Of a stretch of 46,784 nt of DNA, positions 23,096-33,500 are shown piece by piece. The position numbers and the translations under genes were made by a program. The DNA is taken from positions 1-46,784 of the forward strand of contig PMZR01000128.1 in the NCBI GenBank assembly GCA_003170135.1, read 5' to 3'. The notes below the pieces were generated by a model. The model made no database searches. It was given only the letters and a program-made list of their open reading frames with translations, and was not told the DNA's origin. Every line of letters starts with the position of its first letter. Positions within the stretch are counted from its first letter, which is position 1. The DNA comes from Acidobacteriota bacterium. Lineage in GTDB: Bacteria; Acidobacteriota; Vicinamibacteria; Vicinamibacterales; Fen-181.

Positions 23096-23111
23096 TGTGC
23101 TAAATTGAACA
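23096..23111. promoter_or_regulatory. Crp/Fnr-like operator site 13 (kaiC-kinase operon)
   Basis: TGTGCTAAATTGAACA, centred at 23103.5. TACCTT (23134-23139) lies 30.5 bp downstream. The leader to ATG 23355 is about 210 nt and contains an uncertain 64-codon open frame (ATG 23164, stop 23358) that overlaps the next start as ATGA; I would not call it a gene. I see nothing else in 23140-23354. Confidence 0.65.
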
Positions 23112-23354
23112 CCCCGGGTGGGGTAGCGGCGTGTACCTTTTACGCGTTGCTTCGCGGAAGACCATGGCCCGGTCCCTGGCCTGCTGCGGAGTGTGCCGGC
23201 CCCCGGCGACCAGTGCAGCCATCCGCGTGAACCCTGAAGAGCGCTTACGTTTCACCGCCGCCCCGGCTTTGCCGAGGCAGGCCACCGACAGCCCGGCAGC
23301 GCGTGTGCACCGGTCCGCCCGTGTGGAACGACCCCAGACACCAGGCTTGGCGTC

Positions 23355-23795
23355 ATGACGAGTCCCATCAATGGCGCGGTTGAAGCCGCTGTCCGCAGTG
23401 TGATGGCCGACAGAGCCGTCGGCACCGACGCGCCGGCGGTCGCGGCCGCGCTCGCCGGGCTGTACGACGTGCTCGCCCGTCATCTCGAACCGCTCATGGG
23501 CACGCTTGCGGTGCGGGCGATCTACGGCCGCAGCCTGCACCTGACCACTGAGGAGGTGCCGTGGATTGCCGCCGCGGGCGCGGTTGTCCAGGCAGGCGCG
23601 GGGCAGGCGGACGCGTTGCGCGCGTGTCTGGAACAGCAGGACCCGTCGGCCGCGACCGAGGGCGCCCGGGTGCTGCTCGTGGCGTTCGTCGATTTGCTGG
23701 CCCGGTTGATCGGTGAAGGGCTGACCACCCGGCTGATGGCCCAGGCATGGCCCCGTGCATTCCCGGAAGGCGCCGGGCAGAAGGCGATGCGATGA
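23355..23795 (+). CDS. helical protein of unknown function, first gene of kaiC operon
   Basis: 146 residues, predicted almost entirely helical and Ala/Leu-rich (AVRSVMADRAVG, ALAGLYDVLARHLEPLMGTLAVRAIYGRSL, ARVLLVAFVDLLARLIGEGLTTRLM). No signal peptide and no recognised domain. Its stop overlaps the kaiC-like start as ATGA (23792-23795), so the two are translationally coupled and may act together. Ribosome-binding site weak. The role is unknown; a small partner of the KaiC-like ATPase is the obvious contextual guess. Confidence 0.75.
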   Translation: MTSPINGAVEAAVRSVMADRAVGTDAPAVAAALAGLYDVLARHLEPLMGTLAVRAIYGRSLHLTTEEVPWIAAAGAVVQAGAGQADALRACLEQQDPSAATEGARVLLVAFVDLLARLIGEGLTTRLMAQAWPRAFPEGAGQKAMR

Positions 23796-25276
23796 CCGAG
23801 CGTGTGGCGATCCGACGGCTCCCGAGCGGCGTGCCCGGGCTCGATGACATCCTGGGCGGGGGCCTCCCCGAATTCTCCTTCAACGTCATTGCCGGCGGCC
23901 CAGGCTCCGGCAAGACGACGCTGGTACAGCAGGTCTTGTTCGGGCTCGCCGGCCCCGATCGCCGGGCCCTGTTCTTCACGGTGATGGGCGAGCCGCCGAT
24001 CAAGATGCTCAGGTATCAGCAGCAGTACACGTTCTTCGACGCGGCGAAGTTCAACGACTCGATCCGATTCCTCAACCTGGCCGACGATCTCGCAAAGGGG
24101 ACGCTCGACTCCATCATGGCGCGCATCATGCGCGAGGTCGCCGCGGCGGATCCCCGGTTGGTCGTCGTGGATTCGTTCAGGACCATCGTCCAGGGGGCCA
24201 CCCACGACCGGGGGGGCGAGGTCGAGCTGCAGCGGTTCGCCCAGCAGCTGGGCGTGCACCTGACCGGGTGCGAGGCGACAACGTTCCTCGTGGGGGAGTA
24301 CGCGCGCGCCGACGCCGACGAGAACCCGATCTTCACGGTGGCCGACGGCGTCGTGTGGCTGTACCAGAGCGTCGATCGCAACTCGATGGTGCGCAAGATG
24401 CAGGTCGCCAAGATGCGGGGACAGGCCTCGATGTCCGGCCTGCACACCTTCCGGATCACCGAGGACGGGATCCGAGTATTTCCGCGCATCATGGCGCCGA
24501 GCGCTCGCGAGGGGACGACTGCGCCGGGAGACGCCGCGCGGCGCCGCCTCTCGACGGGCGTCAAGACGCTCGACGGGATGCTGGGTGGCGGCATTCCCGC
24601 CGGGTACTCCGTGCTGCTGGCCGGGCCGTCGGGGTCGGGCAAGTCGGTGCTCGCGTCGCAGTTCATCGCCGAAGGCGCGCGCGCCGGCGAACCGGGCATC
24701 ATCGCCATCTTCGAGAAGCGACCGGGCGCGCTCGCGCCGAGCACCGCCAACGGGCCCACGTTCGAGCGCGTGGTCGCCGACGGGACGGTCACGATCCTGA
24801 ACACGCGCCCGCTCGACATCTCCATCGACGAGACGCTGCACGATCTGACCGAAGCCATCCGGCGCACCGGCGCGCGCCGCCTCGTCATCGACTCGCTCTC
24901 CGGCTTCGAACTCGCGCTGGCGCCCACCTTCCGCGAGGATTTCCGCGAATCGCTCTACCGGATGGTGTCGGTGCTCACGGGGATGGGGATCACGGTGCTC
25001 ATGACGACCGAGCTGGAGGACAGTTACACCGACCTGCGCTTCAGCCCCCACGGTACGGCGTTTTTGACCGACGTCATCATCCTGCAGCGCTACGTGGAGA
25101 TCGGCGGGCGGATCGAGCGGATGTTGACGGTCATCAAGGTGCGCGGAAGCGCGCACAGCACGGACCTCCGCACCTACGGCATCACCGACGAGGGCATCGT
25201 CGTCGGAGAAACGCTCGCGTCGTTCGGCGGCTTGTTGACCGGGAGCCCGGCACGGGCCACGGGGAAGACTGTTTGA
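23792..25276 (+). CDS. KaiC-like double RecA-fold ATPase
   Basis: 494 residues with two KaiC/RadA-type domains. Domain 1: LPSGVPGLDDILGGGLPE and Walker A GGPGSGKTT (Lys41), with LVVVDSFRTI as Walker B. Domain 2: STGVKTLDGMLGGGIPAG, Walker A GPSGSGKSV (Lys284), RLVIDSLSGFE as Walker B, then the KVRGSAHSTDLRTYGITDEG end typical of KaiC-like proteins. No kaiA or kaiB is adjacent, so a circadian role is not implied. Such proteins are common in two-component signalling operons of non-cyanobacteria. It overlaps the helical gene before and the histidine kinase after, indicating one signalling unit. ATG 23792 has AAGGCG upstream. Confidence 0.92.
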   Translation: MTERVAIRRLPSGVPGLDDILGGGLPEFSFNVIAGGPGSGKTTLVQQVLFGLAGPDRRALFFTVMGEPPIKMLRYQQQYTFFDAAKFNDSIRFLNLADDLAKGTLDSIMARIMREVAAADPRLVVVDSFRTIVQGATHDRGGEVELQRFAQQLGVHLTGCEATTFLVGEYARADADENPIFTVADGVVWLYQSVDRNSMVRKMQVAKMRGQASMSGLHTFRITEDGIRVFPRIMAPSAREGTTAPGDAARRRLSTGVKTLDGMLGGGIPAGYSVLLAGPSGSGKSVLASQFIAEGARAGEPGIIAIFEKRPGALAPSTANGPTFERVVADGTVTILNTRPLDISIDETLHDLTEAIRRTGARRLVIDSLSGFELALAPTFREDFRESLYRMVSVLTGMGITVLMTTELEDSYTDLRFSPHGTAFLTDVIILQRYVEIGGRIERMLTVIKVRGSAHSTDLRTYGITDEGIVVGETLASFGGLLTGSPARATGKTV

Positions 25277-26628
25277 GAAGATCTGACGACCCGATCGCCG
25301 ATGCCGGTTCCGACTCGAAGCTCGAGGCTGTAGACCCCGGCAGGAGGCCGGCGCCCGGCCCCGGAAGCCCCGGGCCGGCCGGCAGCGCCGCGGTCGAACG
25401 CCTGTGGGCCCAGATGCGCGAAGCCAACGAGCGCCTGGTGCTCACCACGATTGATGCGCAGGCGTCGACCGAGGCGGCCGAGACGGAGAACCGCTTCAAG
25501 GAGGAGTTCCTCGGGACGCTGTCGCACGAGCTGCGCACGCCCTTGCACGCCGTGTTCGGGTGGGCTCGCATGCTCGAGGAACACCGGCTCGATGCCGCTC
25601 AGTCCGAGCGTGCCGTCGCGGCGATCGGGCGCAATGCCAGGGCGATGGCACGCATCGTTGACGAACTGCTCGATGTCGCGCGCATCTCCACGGGCAAGAT
25701 CCACCTGGCGATGGAGCCCCTCGACGTGGCCGCGGCGATCCGGGCGTCAGTGGACGGTGTGGCGTCCACGGCTGCGGAGAAGGGGGTGGACCTGTACTTC
25801 TCGTCGCGCCTTGCCGGAGAACGCCTCCACGCGGACCCGGGCCGATTGCAGCAGGTGTTGTGGAACCTGCTGACCAACGCGATTAAATTCACGCCGGCGT
25901 CCGGGCGCGTGGAGGTCCGCCTGTCGCGCGTGAATCAGCACGTGGAGATCCGGGTGTCCGACACGGGCCGCGGCATCACGTCCGACCTTCTGCCGCACGT
26001 CTTCGAACGCTTTCGCCAGGCGGACCGGCGCATGGCCGGGACCTCCCAGGGACTCGGGCTTGGCCTGGCGATCGCGCAACACCTGGTCGAACTGCACGGC
26101 GGCACCTTGTGCGCGGAGAGCGCGGGCGAGGGGCGCGGCGCGACGTTCACCATCATGCTGCCGGTCCTGGCTGTTGACGCGGCGGGACGACCACGCGCGG
26201 TTGACGAAGCAAGCGGCACCGCGCACGTTCGCGCCCTCGCAGGAGTGCGGGTGCTGCTGGTCGAACACGATGCCGACGCGCGTGAACTCGCCAGCACGAT
26301 CCTCGAATCGGCAGGTGCCACGGTGACGACGGACGCGTCCGCACGGGGCGCGCTGGCACGGCTTGCGACCACGCGCGCGGACGTGCTGGTGACCGCCATG
26401 GGGCTTCCCGATCGGGACGGCTGTGAGCTGTTGCGCGCGGTGCGGGCGCGCGAGGAGGGGACCGGCGACCGCCTGCCGTCGGTCGCCATCACGGGGTACA
26501 CCCGCGCGGACGACGCGCAGCGGATGCTCGACGCCGGGTTCGACGCGCACCTGCTCAAGCCGGTCGATCCGGCAGACCTCACGTCGGCGGTCATTGCGGC
26601 GCTGTCGAGCCGTCCCGGCATCTCCTGA
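25273..26628 (+). CDS. hybrid histidine kinase with degenerate receiver domain
   Basis: 452 residues, soluble. Proline-rich N-terminus, coiled coil, HisKA with phospho-acceptor His85 (GTLSHELRTPLHAVFGW), HATPase with N box (LWNLLTNAIKFTPASG), G1 box (VSDTGRGI) and G2 (GLGLGLAIAQHLVELHGG). The C-terminal receiver reads VLLVEHDADAREL... and DVLVTAMGLPDRDG: the phospho-acceptor Asp is replaced by Ala375 and the acidic pair is altered. The fold remains (LKPVDP with the conserved Lys). So the receiver cannot take phosphate by the usual route. The start is TTG 25273, overlapping the kaiC stop; GGGGAAG lies just before. It probably signals with the KaiC-like protein. Confidence 0.9.
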   Translation: MRRSDDPIADAGSDSKLEAVDPGRRPAPGPGSPGPAGSAAVERLWAQMREANERLVLTTIDAQASTEAAETENRFKEEFLGTLSHELRTPLHAVFGWARMLEEHRLDAAQSERAVAAIGRNARAMARIVDELLDVARISTGKIHLAMEPLDVAAAIRASVDGVASTAAEKGVDLYFSSRLAGERLHADPGRLQQVLWNLLTNAIKFTPASGRVEVRLSRVNQHVEIRVSDTGRGITSDLLPHVFERFRQADRRMAGTSQGLGLGLAIAQHLVELHGGTLCAESAGEGRGATFTIMLPVLAVDAAGRPRAVDEASGTAHVRALAGVRVLLVEHDADARELASTILESAGATVTTDASARGALARLATTRADVLVTAMGLPDRDGCELLRAVRAREEGTGDRLPSVAITGYTRADDAQRMLDAGFDAHLLKPVDPADLTSAVIAALSSRPGIS

Positions 26629-26653
26629 ATCCTCCCCAGGGCAGAATCGATGA

Positions 26654-26686
26654 TATAATCCATATAGACGTAAAGAATCTATATGG
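26654..26686. promoter_or_regulatory. vapBC-1 promoter and inverted-repeat operator
   Basis: TATAAT (26654-26659) is immediately followed by CCATATAGA (26660-26668) and TCTATATGG (26678-26686), a perfect 9-bp inverted repeat with a 9-nt spacer. The right arm contains the vapB ATG (26683). This is a typical autorepression site for the antitoxin-toxin complex. Confidence 0.8.
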
Positions 26687-26937
26687 CGCTGAGCATCAAA
26701 CACCCCGAGGCCGACAAGCTGGCGCGGCAGCTGGCAGCGACGACCGGCGAGACACTGACCGACGCGATTATCAACGCTTTGAAGGAGCGGTTGCGCCGCG
26801 AAACCGGGCGGCTGCGCGGCCCGCGGCTGCGCGATGAATTGCGAGCGATCAGGCAGCGTTGCGCGGCGTTGCCCGTCCGAGACGATCGCGACGCGGACGA
26901 CATCCTCGGCTACGACGAACACGGGGTCCCGCGCTGA
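26683..26937 (+). CDS. VapB-type antitoxin (PSK/Rv0623-like)
   Basis: 84 residues. [37 protein letters not shown] is the ribbon-helix-helix-like DNA-binding segment of the PSK-type VapB antitoxins (PF07704). The C-terminal tail ([15 protein letters not shown]) is the acidic toxin-wrapping part. The stop TGA overlaps the toxin ATG by one base. Represses its own operon through the palindrome described. Confidence 0.88.
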   Translation: MALSIKHPEADKLARQLAATTGETLTDAIINALKERLRRETGRLRGPRLRDELRAIRQRCAALPVRDDRDADDILGYDEHGVPR

Positions 26938-27338
26938 TGGTGCTCGACACATCGGCGGTGCTCGCGCTGCTGTTCAACGAGCCGGAGGCAGACGACATCG
27001 AACTGGCGATCGATGAGGATCCCGTTCGTCTCATGTCTGCCGTCTCGTACCTGGAGACCGCGATTGTCATCGAGGCACGGCTCGGCGGTGCCGGCGGCCG
27101 CGAATTCGATCTCCTCGTGCACAAGGCAGCCATCGAGGTGGCGGCCGTCACCCTGGATCAGGTTGAAGTGGCGCGCGATGCCTGGCGGCGGTTCGGCCGA
27201 GGCCGTCACGACGCGGGACTGAATTTCGGCGACTGCTTCGCCTACGCGCTGTCCGCTACATCCGGTGAGCCGCTCCTCTTCAAAGGGGACGATTTCAGGA
27301 AGACCGACGTCGCTCGCGTGGTGCTCGGCACCGAGTAG
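26937..27338 (+). CDS. vapC: VapC-type PIN-domain toxin
   Basis: 133 residues. PIN ribonuclease with the acidic residues in place: Asp4 ([13 protein letters not shown]), Glu40 (SYLETAIV), Asp99 (NFGDCFAYALS) and Asp118/119 (KGDDF). Cleaves RNA (in known cases tRNA or rRNA) when freed of VapB. Start one base into the antitoxin stop. The pair sits immediately upstream of the very long cyclic glucan synthase gene, and a second vapBC pair lies just behind that gene. Confidence 0.92.
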   Translation: MVLDTSAVLALLFNEPEADDIELAIDEDPVRLMSAVSYLETAIVIEARLGGAGGREFDLLVHKAAIEVAAVTLDQVEVARDAWRRFGRGRHDAGLNFGDCFAYALSATSGEPLLFKGDDFRKTDVARVVLGTE

Positions 27339-27399
27339 CGACACTGGTGTCTGCTGGCCCAGCCTCGGAGCGTTCCTGCCTCGATTGCGTCCCGATCGC

Positions 27400-27415
27400 T
27401 GTACAGAAGTGAACA
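27400..27415. promoter_or_regulatory. Crp/Fnr-like operator site 14 (cyclic glucan synthase)
   Basis: TGTACAGAAGTGAACA, centred at 27407.5. TACCAT (27437-27442) lies 29.5 bp downstream. The leader to GTG 27569 is about 120 nt. Confidence 0.65.
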
Positions 27416-27568
27416 GCCGATCGCCGATCGCCCGACTACCATCAGGAGGACGCGGGTCTCGACGCGGGCACATCAGGCCCGTCATGCTTGAGGCTCGCCT
27501 GCGGTCTCCCACCCCTCACCGGCGGCCTGCCCGCAGCCTGCACACTCGAGAAGGAGGGCAACTCGCGC

Positions 27569-30500
27569 GTGGCGATCAGCCAGAAGACGATTCGTGCGCC
27601 GCTGCTCTCCTTGCGTGATGCGCTCGCGCGCCGGCCGGTCTTTTCGACCTCCTTTTCCGCAGAAGAGCCGCCGCTGCGCGCCGAGCTGTTCAGCCGCGAG
27701 CAGCTGGCGCAGCACGGCCGCGTGCTGGCGGCATCGCACCAGCTGACCACGCGCCGCGGGCCGGATCAGCTGCTGGCGCGGCTCGCGGCAAACGCTGTGC
27801 TGCTGGCCTCGGTGCGGGCGCTGCTGACGGAGGCGGTGAACGACGACCGCCGGATTACGCCGGCGGGGGAGTGGCTGCTCGACAACTTCTACCTGATCGA
27901 GGAACAGACCCGCACCGCGCGCCGACACCTCCCACCCGGGTACAGTCGGCAACTCCCACGTCTCGCCACCGGGCCGTCGGCCGGCTTGCCGCGCGTGTAC
28001 GACATCGCCCTGGAGACGATCTCGCACGGCGACGGCCGGCTCGATACCGACGGCCTCGCCGGCTTCGTCTCGGCCTACCAGGCGACCACGCCCCTCGCCA
28101 TCGGCGAACTGTGGGCGATCCCGATCATGCTGCGGCTCGCCCTGCTCGAGAACCTCCGCCGCGTCGCGGCCCGCATCGGCGCCGACCGCGAGGACCGGAA
28201 TCGGGCCGACTACTGGGCCGACCAGATGACGGCGATCGCGGAGAAGGATCCGAAGAGCCTCATCCTCGTGATCGCCGACATGGCGCGATCGGACCCGCCG
28301 ATGGTCGGGTCGTTCGTCGCCGAGTTCGCCCGCCGCCTGCAGGGCAAGAGCTCCGCGCTGGCCCTGCCGCTCACGTGGATCGAACAGCGGCTGGCGGAGG
28401 ACGGCCTGACGATCGAGCACCTGGTGCAATTGGAGAACCAGCAGCAGGCCGCCGACCAGGTGTCGATCAGCAACAGCATCAGCAGCCTCCGGTTCCTCGG
28501 CGCGGCCGACTGGCGCGACTTCGTCGAGGCGAGGAGCGGCGTGGAGCGGACGCTGCGGGAGGATCCGGCCGGCATCTATCCGCTGATGGACTTCGCGACG
28601 AGAGACCAGTACCGCCACGTCGTCGAGACGACGGCCAAGCGGGGGCGCCTGGAAGAGGAAGAGGTGGCCAGGCTCGCGATCCATCTCGCGCGCGAGACGG
28701 CCGCTACCGCCGCGCCTGCCGACGACAGGGCTACGCACGTCGGCTTTTATCTGGTCGACAAAGGACTCCGACAACTCGAACGAGCGGCGCGCGCACGCTT
28801 CCCGGCCGCCGAGACCGTGCGGCGCGCGTGCCTTCGCCACCCGCTGGCGCTCTATCTTGGAAGCATCATCGTTCTGACGATGCTGCCCGCGGCGGCCCTC
28901 ATCGTGAGGGTGGGACGGGAAGGCGCGGATGGCTGGGTGCTCGGGCTGTTCGGCGTCTTCGTGCTGCTGTGCGCCAGCCAGGTGGCCATGGCCCTCGTGA
29001 ACGCCGTGGTGCCCCGGCTGGCGACGCCGCGCGCCCTTCCAAAGATGGACCTGTCGGCCGGCATCCCCGCCTCCGCCCGGACGCTGGTCGTCGTCCCTGC
29101 GCTCATCACGAGCGCGCAGAACGTCGAGCGACTGGTCGAGGCGCTGGAGGTGCGCTTCCTCGGCAACCGGGACGATCACGTCACCTTCGGTCTGCTGACG
29201 GACCTGGCCGACGCGCCCGCGGAACGCCTTCCGGAGGACGAGGCCCTGGAGCGCCTCGCCGAGCGGCGGATCGCCGACCTCAACGACAAGTACGGGCCCA
29301 CCTTCTTCCTGTTCCACCGCCCGCGGCGCTGGAATCCGGAAGAGCGGATCTGGATGGGATACGAGCGCAAGCGCGGGAAACTGGCCGAGCTGAACGCGTT
29401 GCTCCGCGGTGCCGCGCCCGACCGCTTCTCGCGCGTCGTCGGGGACGTGCGGACCCTTCAGCAGGTGAAGTACGTCATCACGCTCGATGCGGACACGCAA
29501 CTGCCGCGCGATGCCGCCCGGTTGCTGGTCGGCGCGATGGTGCACCCGCTCAACCGCGCGCGGTACGACGAACACGAAGAGCGCGTGACCCAGGGGTACG
29601 GCATCCTGCAGCCGCGAGTGGCCGTCAGTCTGCCCGTCGCGAACCGGTCGCGCTATGCGCGCCTGTGGGCCAGCGAGCCCGGCATCGATCCCTACACGCG
29701 CGTCGTGTCCGACGTCTACCAGGACCTGTTCGGCGAAGGCTCCTTCATCGGGAAGGGCATCTACGACGTGGACGCGTTCGAGCTGGCGGTCGGCGGCCGT
29801 TTCCCGGAGAACCGGATTCTCAGCCACGACCTGCTCGAAGGCTGCTACGCGCGTGCCGGACTGGTGACCGACGTGCAGGTGTACGAGGAGTACCCGGCGC
29901 GCTACGACGAGGACGTGCTGCGCCGCTGCCGGTGGATTCGCGGCGACTGGCAGCTGTGGCGTTGGCTGCTCCCGGGCGTGCCCGGCCGCGATGGGCGGCG
30001 CCGACGAAACACGCTCCCCACGCTGTGCCGATGGAAGCTGTTCGACAATCTCCGCCGCAGCCTTGCGCCCGCAGCGCTGGTGGGCCTGCTCGTGGTGGCG
30101 TGGGCCGCGCTGGCACCCGCCTGGGGATGGACCGCCGCCGGGGTGGGTTGCCTGCTGTTGCCCGCGCTGGTCGCGTCGCTCCCGGGCCTCGTGCGAAAAC
30201 CGGTCGACGTGCACCTGGCCCGGCATCTCGGCGCCAGCGCGCGGTCGGTTGGGCACCAGGTGGCGCAGGCGCTGTTGACGCTGGCGTGCCTCCCCTACGA
30301 AGCATTCTTCAGCCTCGACGCCGCGCTCCGCACCGTGGCGCGGACGATCATCACGCACAGACGCCTGCTCGAGTGGACGGCGTCGGCCAGCCACGAGCGC
30401 CCCGCTCGCCAGAGCCTGGCCGGTGCGTGGGTGCGGATGTGGATCGCTCCCGCGCTCGCGCTCGGCGTCGGCGTGTACTTATCGCGTGCGCGCCTGTCCA

Positions 30501-33500
30501 GCCTCCCTGCCGCTCTGCCCATCCTGCTGCTCTGGTTCGCCGCGCCCGTCATCACGTGGCAGATCAGCCGTCCGTTCAGGCGGCGCGACACGCGGCTGAC
30601 CGCGGACCAGATTCGATTCCTTCGCGACATGGCGCGCAAGACCTGGGGCTTCTTCGACACCTACGTCGGCCCCGACGATCACTGGCTGCCCCCGGACAAC
30701 TACCAGGAATCGCCCGCCCCCGCCCTGGCGCATCGCACGTCGCCGACCAACATGGGACTGGCGTTGCTCGCCAACCTGTCGGCCTATGACTTCGGCTACG
30801 TGTCGGCGGGCCGCCTCGTGGACCGCACCACGCGCGCGTTCCAGGCGATGACGGCGATGGAACGTCACCGCGGGCACTTCTACAACTGGTACGACACGCA
30901 GTCGCTCACGCCGCTCGAGCCGCGCTACATCTCCTCGGTGGACAGCGGCAACCTGGCGGGGCATCTCCTGACGCTCCGGCCGGGCCTGCTCGCGCTGGCG
31001 GCCGATCCCATCCTGCCGGCTCGCGCCTTCCAGGGATTGCACGACACGTTCGACCTCGTCGCTCGCGCAGGTCGGGGCGTGCCGATGGCCGCACAAGCAG
31101 GGCTGCGGAGGGCGCTCGACGCCGCGTGCGAGAACGGGCCGACGACGATTGCGGAGGGCCGGCTGATCCTCGAACGCCTCGCCGCGGAGAGCGGCGCGCT
31201 GGCCACGGCGCTGACGGCCTCGACCGAGCACGCGGCCAGCGCGTGGGCCTCGGCGCTGGCCGGCCAGTGCCGCGATCTCCTGCAGGATCTTTCGTGCGTG
31301 GCACCGTGGGCGTCGTCCACCGATTCCGCGACGCCGCCGGCGGCGTCGCCCGCGTTCGCCACGATCCCGAGCCTCAGCGATCTGGCGGCGCTCGACGGCG
31401 AGTGGGCCGGCCCCGCCCGGGCACGGATCGCCGCCATCGATCGCCTGGCGGCGCAGGCGATCGATCTGGCGGAGATGGAGTGGGGCTTCCTGTTCGATGC
31501 CACCCGCCACCTCCTGTCGATCGGCTACAGCGTTGGCGACCGTCGTCGCGATTCCAGCTACTACGACCTGCTCGCCTCCGAGGCGCGGCTCTCCACGTTT
31601 GTCGCGATCGCGCAGGGCCACCTGCCGCAGGAGAGCTGGTTCGCGCTCGGGCGCCTGCTCACGACCGCCGCGGGCGAGCCGGTGCTGCTGTCGTGGAGCG
31701 GCTCGATGTTCGAGTACCTGATGCCGCTCGTCGTGATGCCGGGCTACCACGACACGCTGCTCGACCAGACGTGCAAGGCGGCGGTCAAGCGCCAGATCGA
31801 GTACGGCCGGCACCGCGGGGTGCCGTGGGGCATTTCCGAATCCGGCTACAACCAGCTCGACGTGCGCCTCACTTACCAGTACCGCGCGTTCGGCGTGCCC
31901 GGCCTCGGTCTCAAGCGCGGCCTTGCCGACGATCTCGTCGTCGCGCCCTACGCGTCGGCCCTGGCGTTGATGGTGTCGCCCGAGGACGCCTGCTCGAACC
32001 TGCAGCGGCTCGCGGCCGAGGGCTTCGAGGGAGACTTCGGTTTCTACGAGGCGATCGATTACACGCCGGCGCGCCTGCCGCGCGGCGAGTCGCACGCGCT
32101 GGTTCGCTCCTACATGGCGCATCACCAGGGCATGATGTTCCTGTCGCTGGCGCAGGTGCTGCTCGACGCCCGGATGCAGGCGCGCTTCGCGTCCGATCCG
32201 GCATTCCAGGCGACCGCGCTGCTGCTGCAGGAACGGATCCCGCGCGCCAGCGCCTTCTATCTGCCCCCCACGCCCGCCTCGGTCGCCCGCACGGCGCCCT
32301 CCGGCGCGCAGATCGCCGTGCGCTCGTTCAGCAGCCCCGACACGCCCGCGCCCGAAGTGCAACTGCTGTCGAATGGCCGGTATCACGTCGCGGTCACCAA
32401 CGCGGGTGGCGGGTACAGCCGTTGGAAGGATCTGGCGGTGACCCGCTGGCGCGAGGACGCGACCTGCGACAACTGGGGGACGTTCTGCTACATCCGCGAC
32501 GTGGCGACCGGCGCGTTCTGGTCGTCGGCGAACCAGCCGACCCTGCACCCGGCCGACGCGTTCGAGGCGGTGTTCTCCGAGGCCCGCGCGGAGTTCCGCA
32601 GCCGCCACCACAAGATCGAGAGTTACACCGAGATCGCCGTGTCGCCCGAGGACGACGTCGAGTTGCGCCGGCTGCGGCTGACCAACACCAGCTCCTCGCG
32701 CAGGACCCTCGAGGTGACCAGTTACGCGGAGGTGGCGCTGGCCTCTCCCGCCTCCGATGCGCTGCACCCGGCGTTCAGCAACCTCTTCGTCCAGACCGAG
32801 ATCGTCCCGGACCAGCGCGCCATCCTCTGCACAAGGCGCCCGCGCTCGCGCGGCGAGTCGTCTCCGTGGATGTTCCATCTCCTGGCCGCCCACGGCGCGG
32901 CCGCCGGGGGCGCGCTGTCGTATGAGACCGATCGGCTGCGCTTCCTCGGCCGCGGGCGCACGCCCGCCGATCCCCGCGCGATGCGCGATCCGGGACCGCT
33001 GTCGGGCGCCGCGGGGTCGGTGCTCGATCCGATCGTCGCGATTCGCGGCCGGTACGTGCTCGACCCCGACGAGTCGATCACGATCGACGTGGTCTCGGGC
33101 GTGGCCGAGACGCGCGCGGCGTGCCTGGGCCTGGTGGGCAAGTACCAGGATCGGCGTCTCGCCAATCGCGTGTTCGCGCTGGCCTCCACGCACGCGCAGG
33201 TCGTCCTGCGGCAGTTGAACGCCAGCGAGGCCGACGCGCAGCTCTACTGCCGCCTGGCCGGCTCGATCATCTATTCGAACCCGGCGTTGCGCACCGATGC
33301 GGCCACCATCGCCACGAACCGGCGCGGGCAATCCGGGTTGTGGGGGTACGCCGTGTCCGGCGATCTGCCGATCGTGCTGCTGCAGATCGGCGACGCGGCC
33401 CACCTCGACCTCGTGCGCCATCTCGTGCAGGCCCACGCCTATTGGCGCCTGAAGGGGTTGGCGGTGGACCTCGTCATCTGGAATGAGGACCGCGCGGGAT

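Noticed and set aside
23164..23358. 64-codon open frame in the leader of the kaiC operon
   Set aside because: It overlaps the next start as ATGA, but has no good ribosome-binding site and a composition (Arg/Pro/Ala-rich) typical of chance frames.
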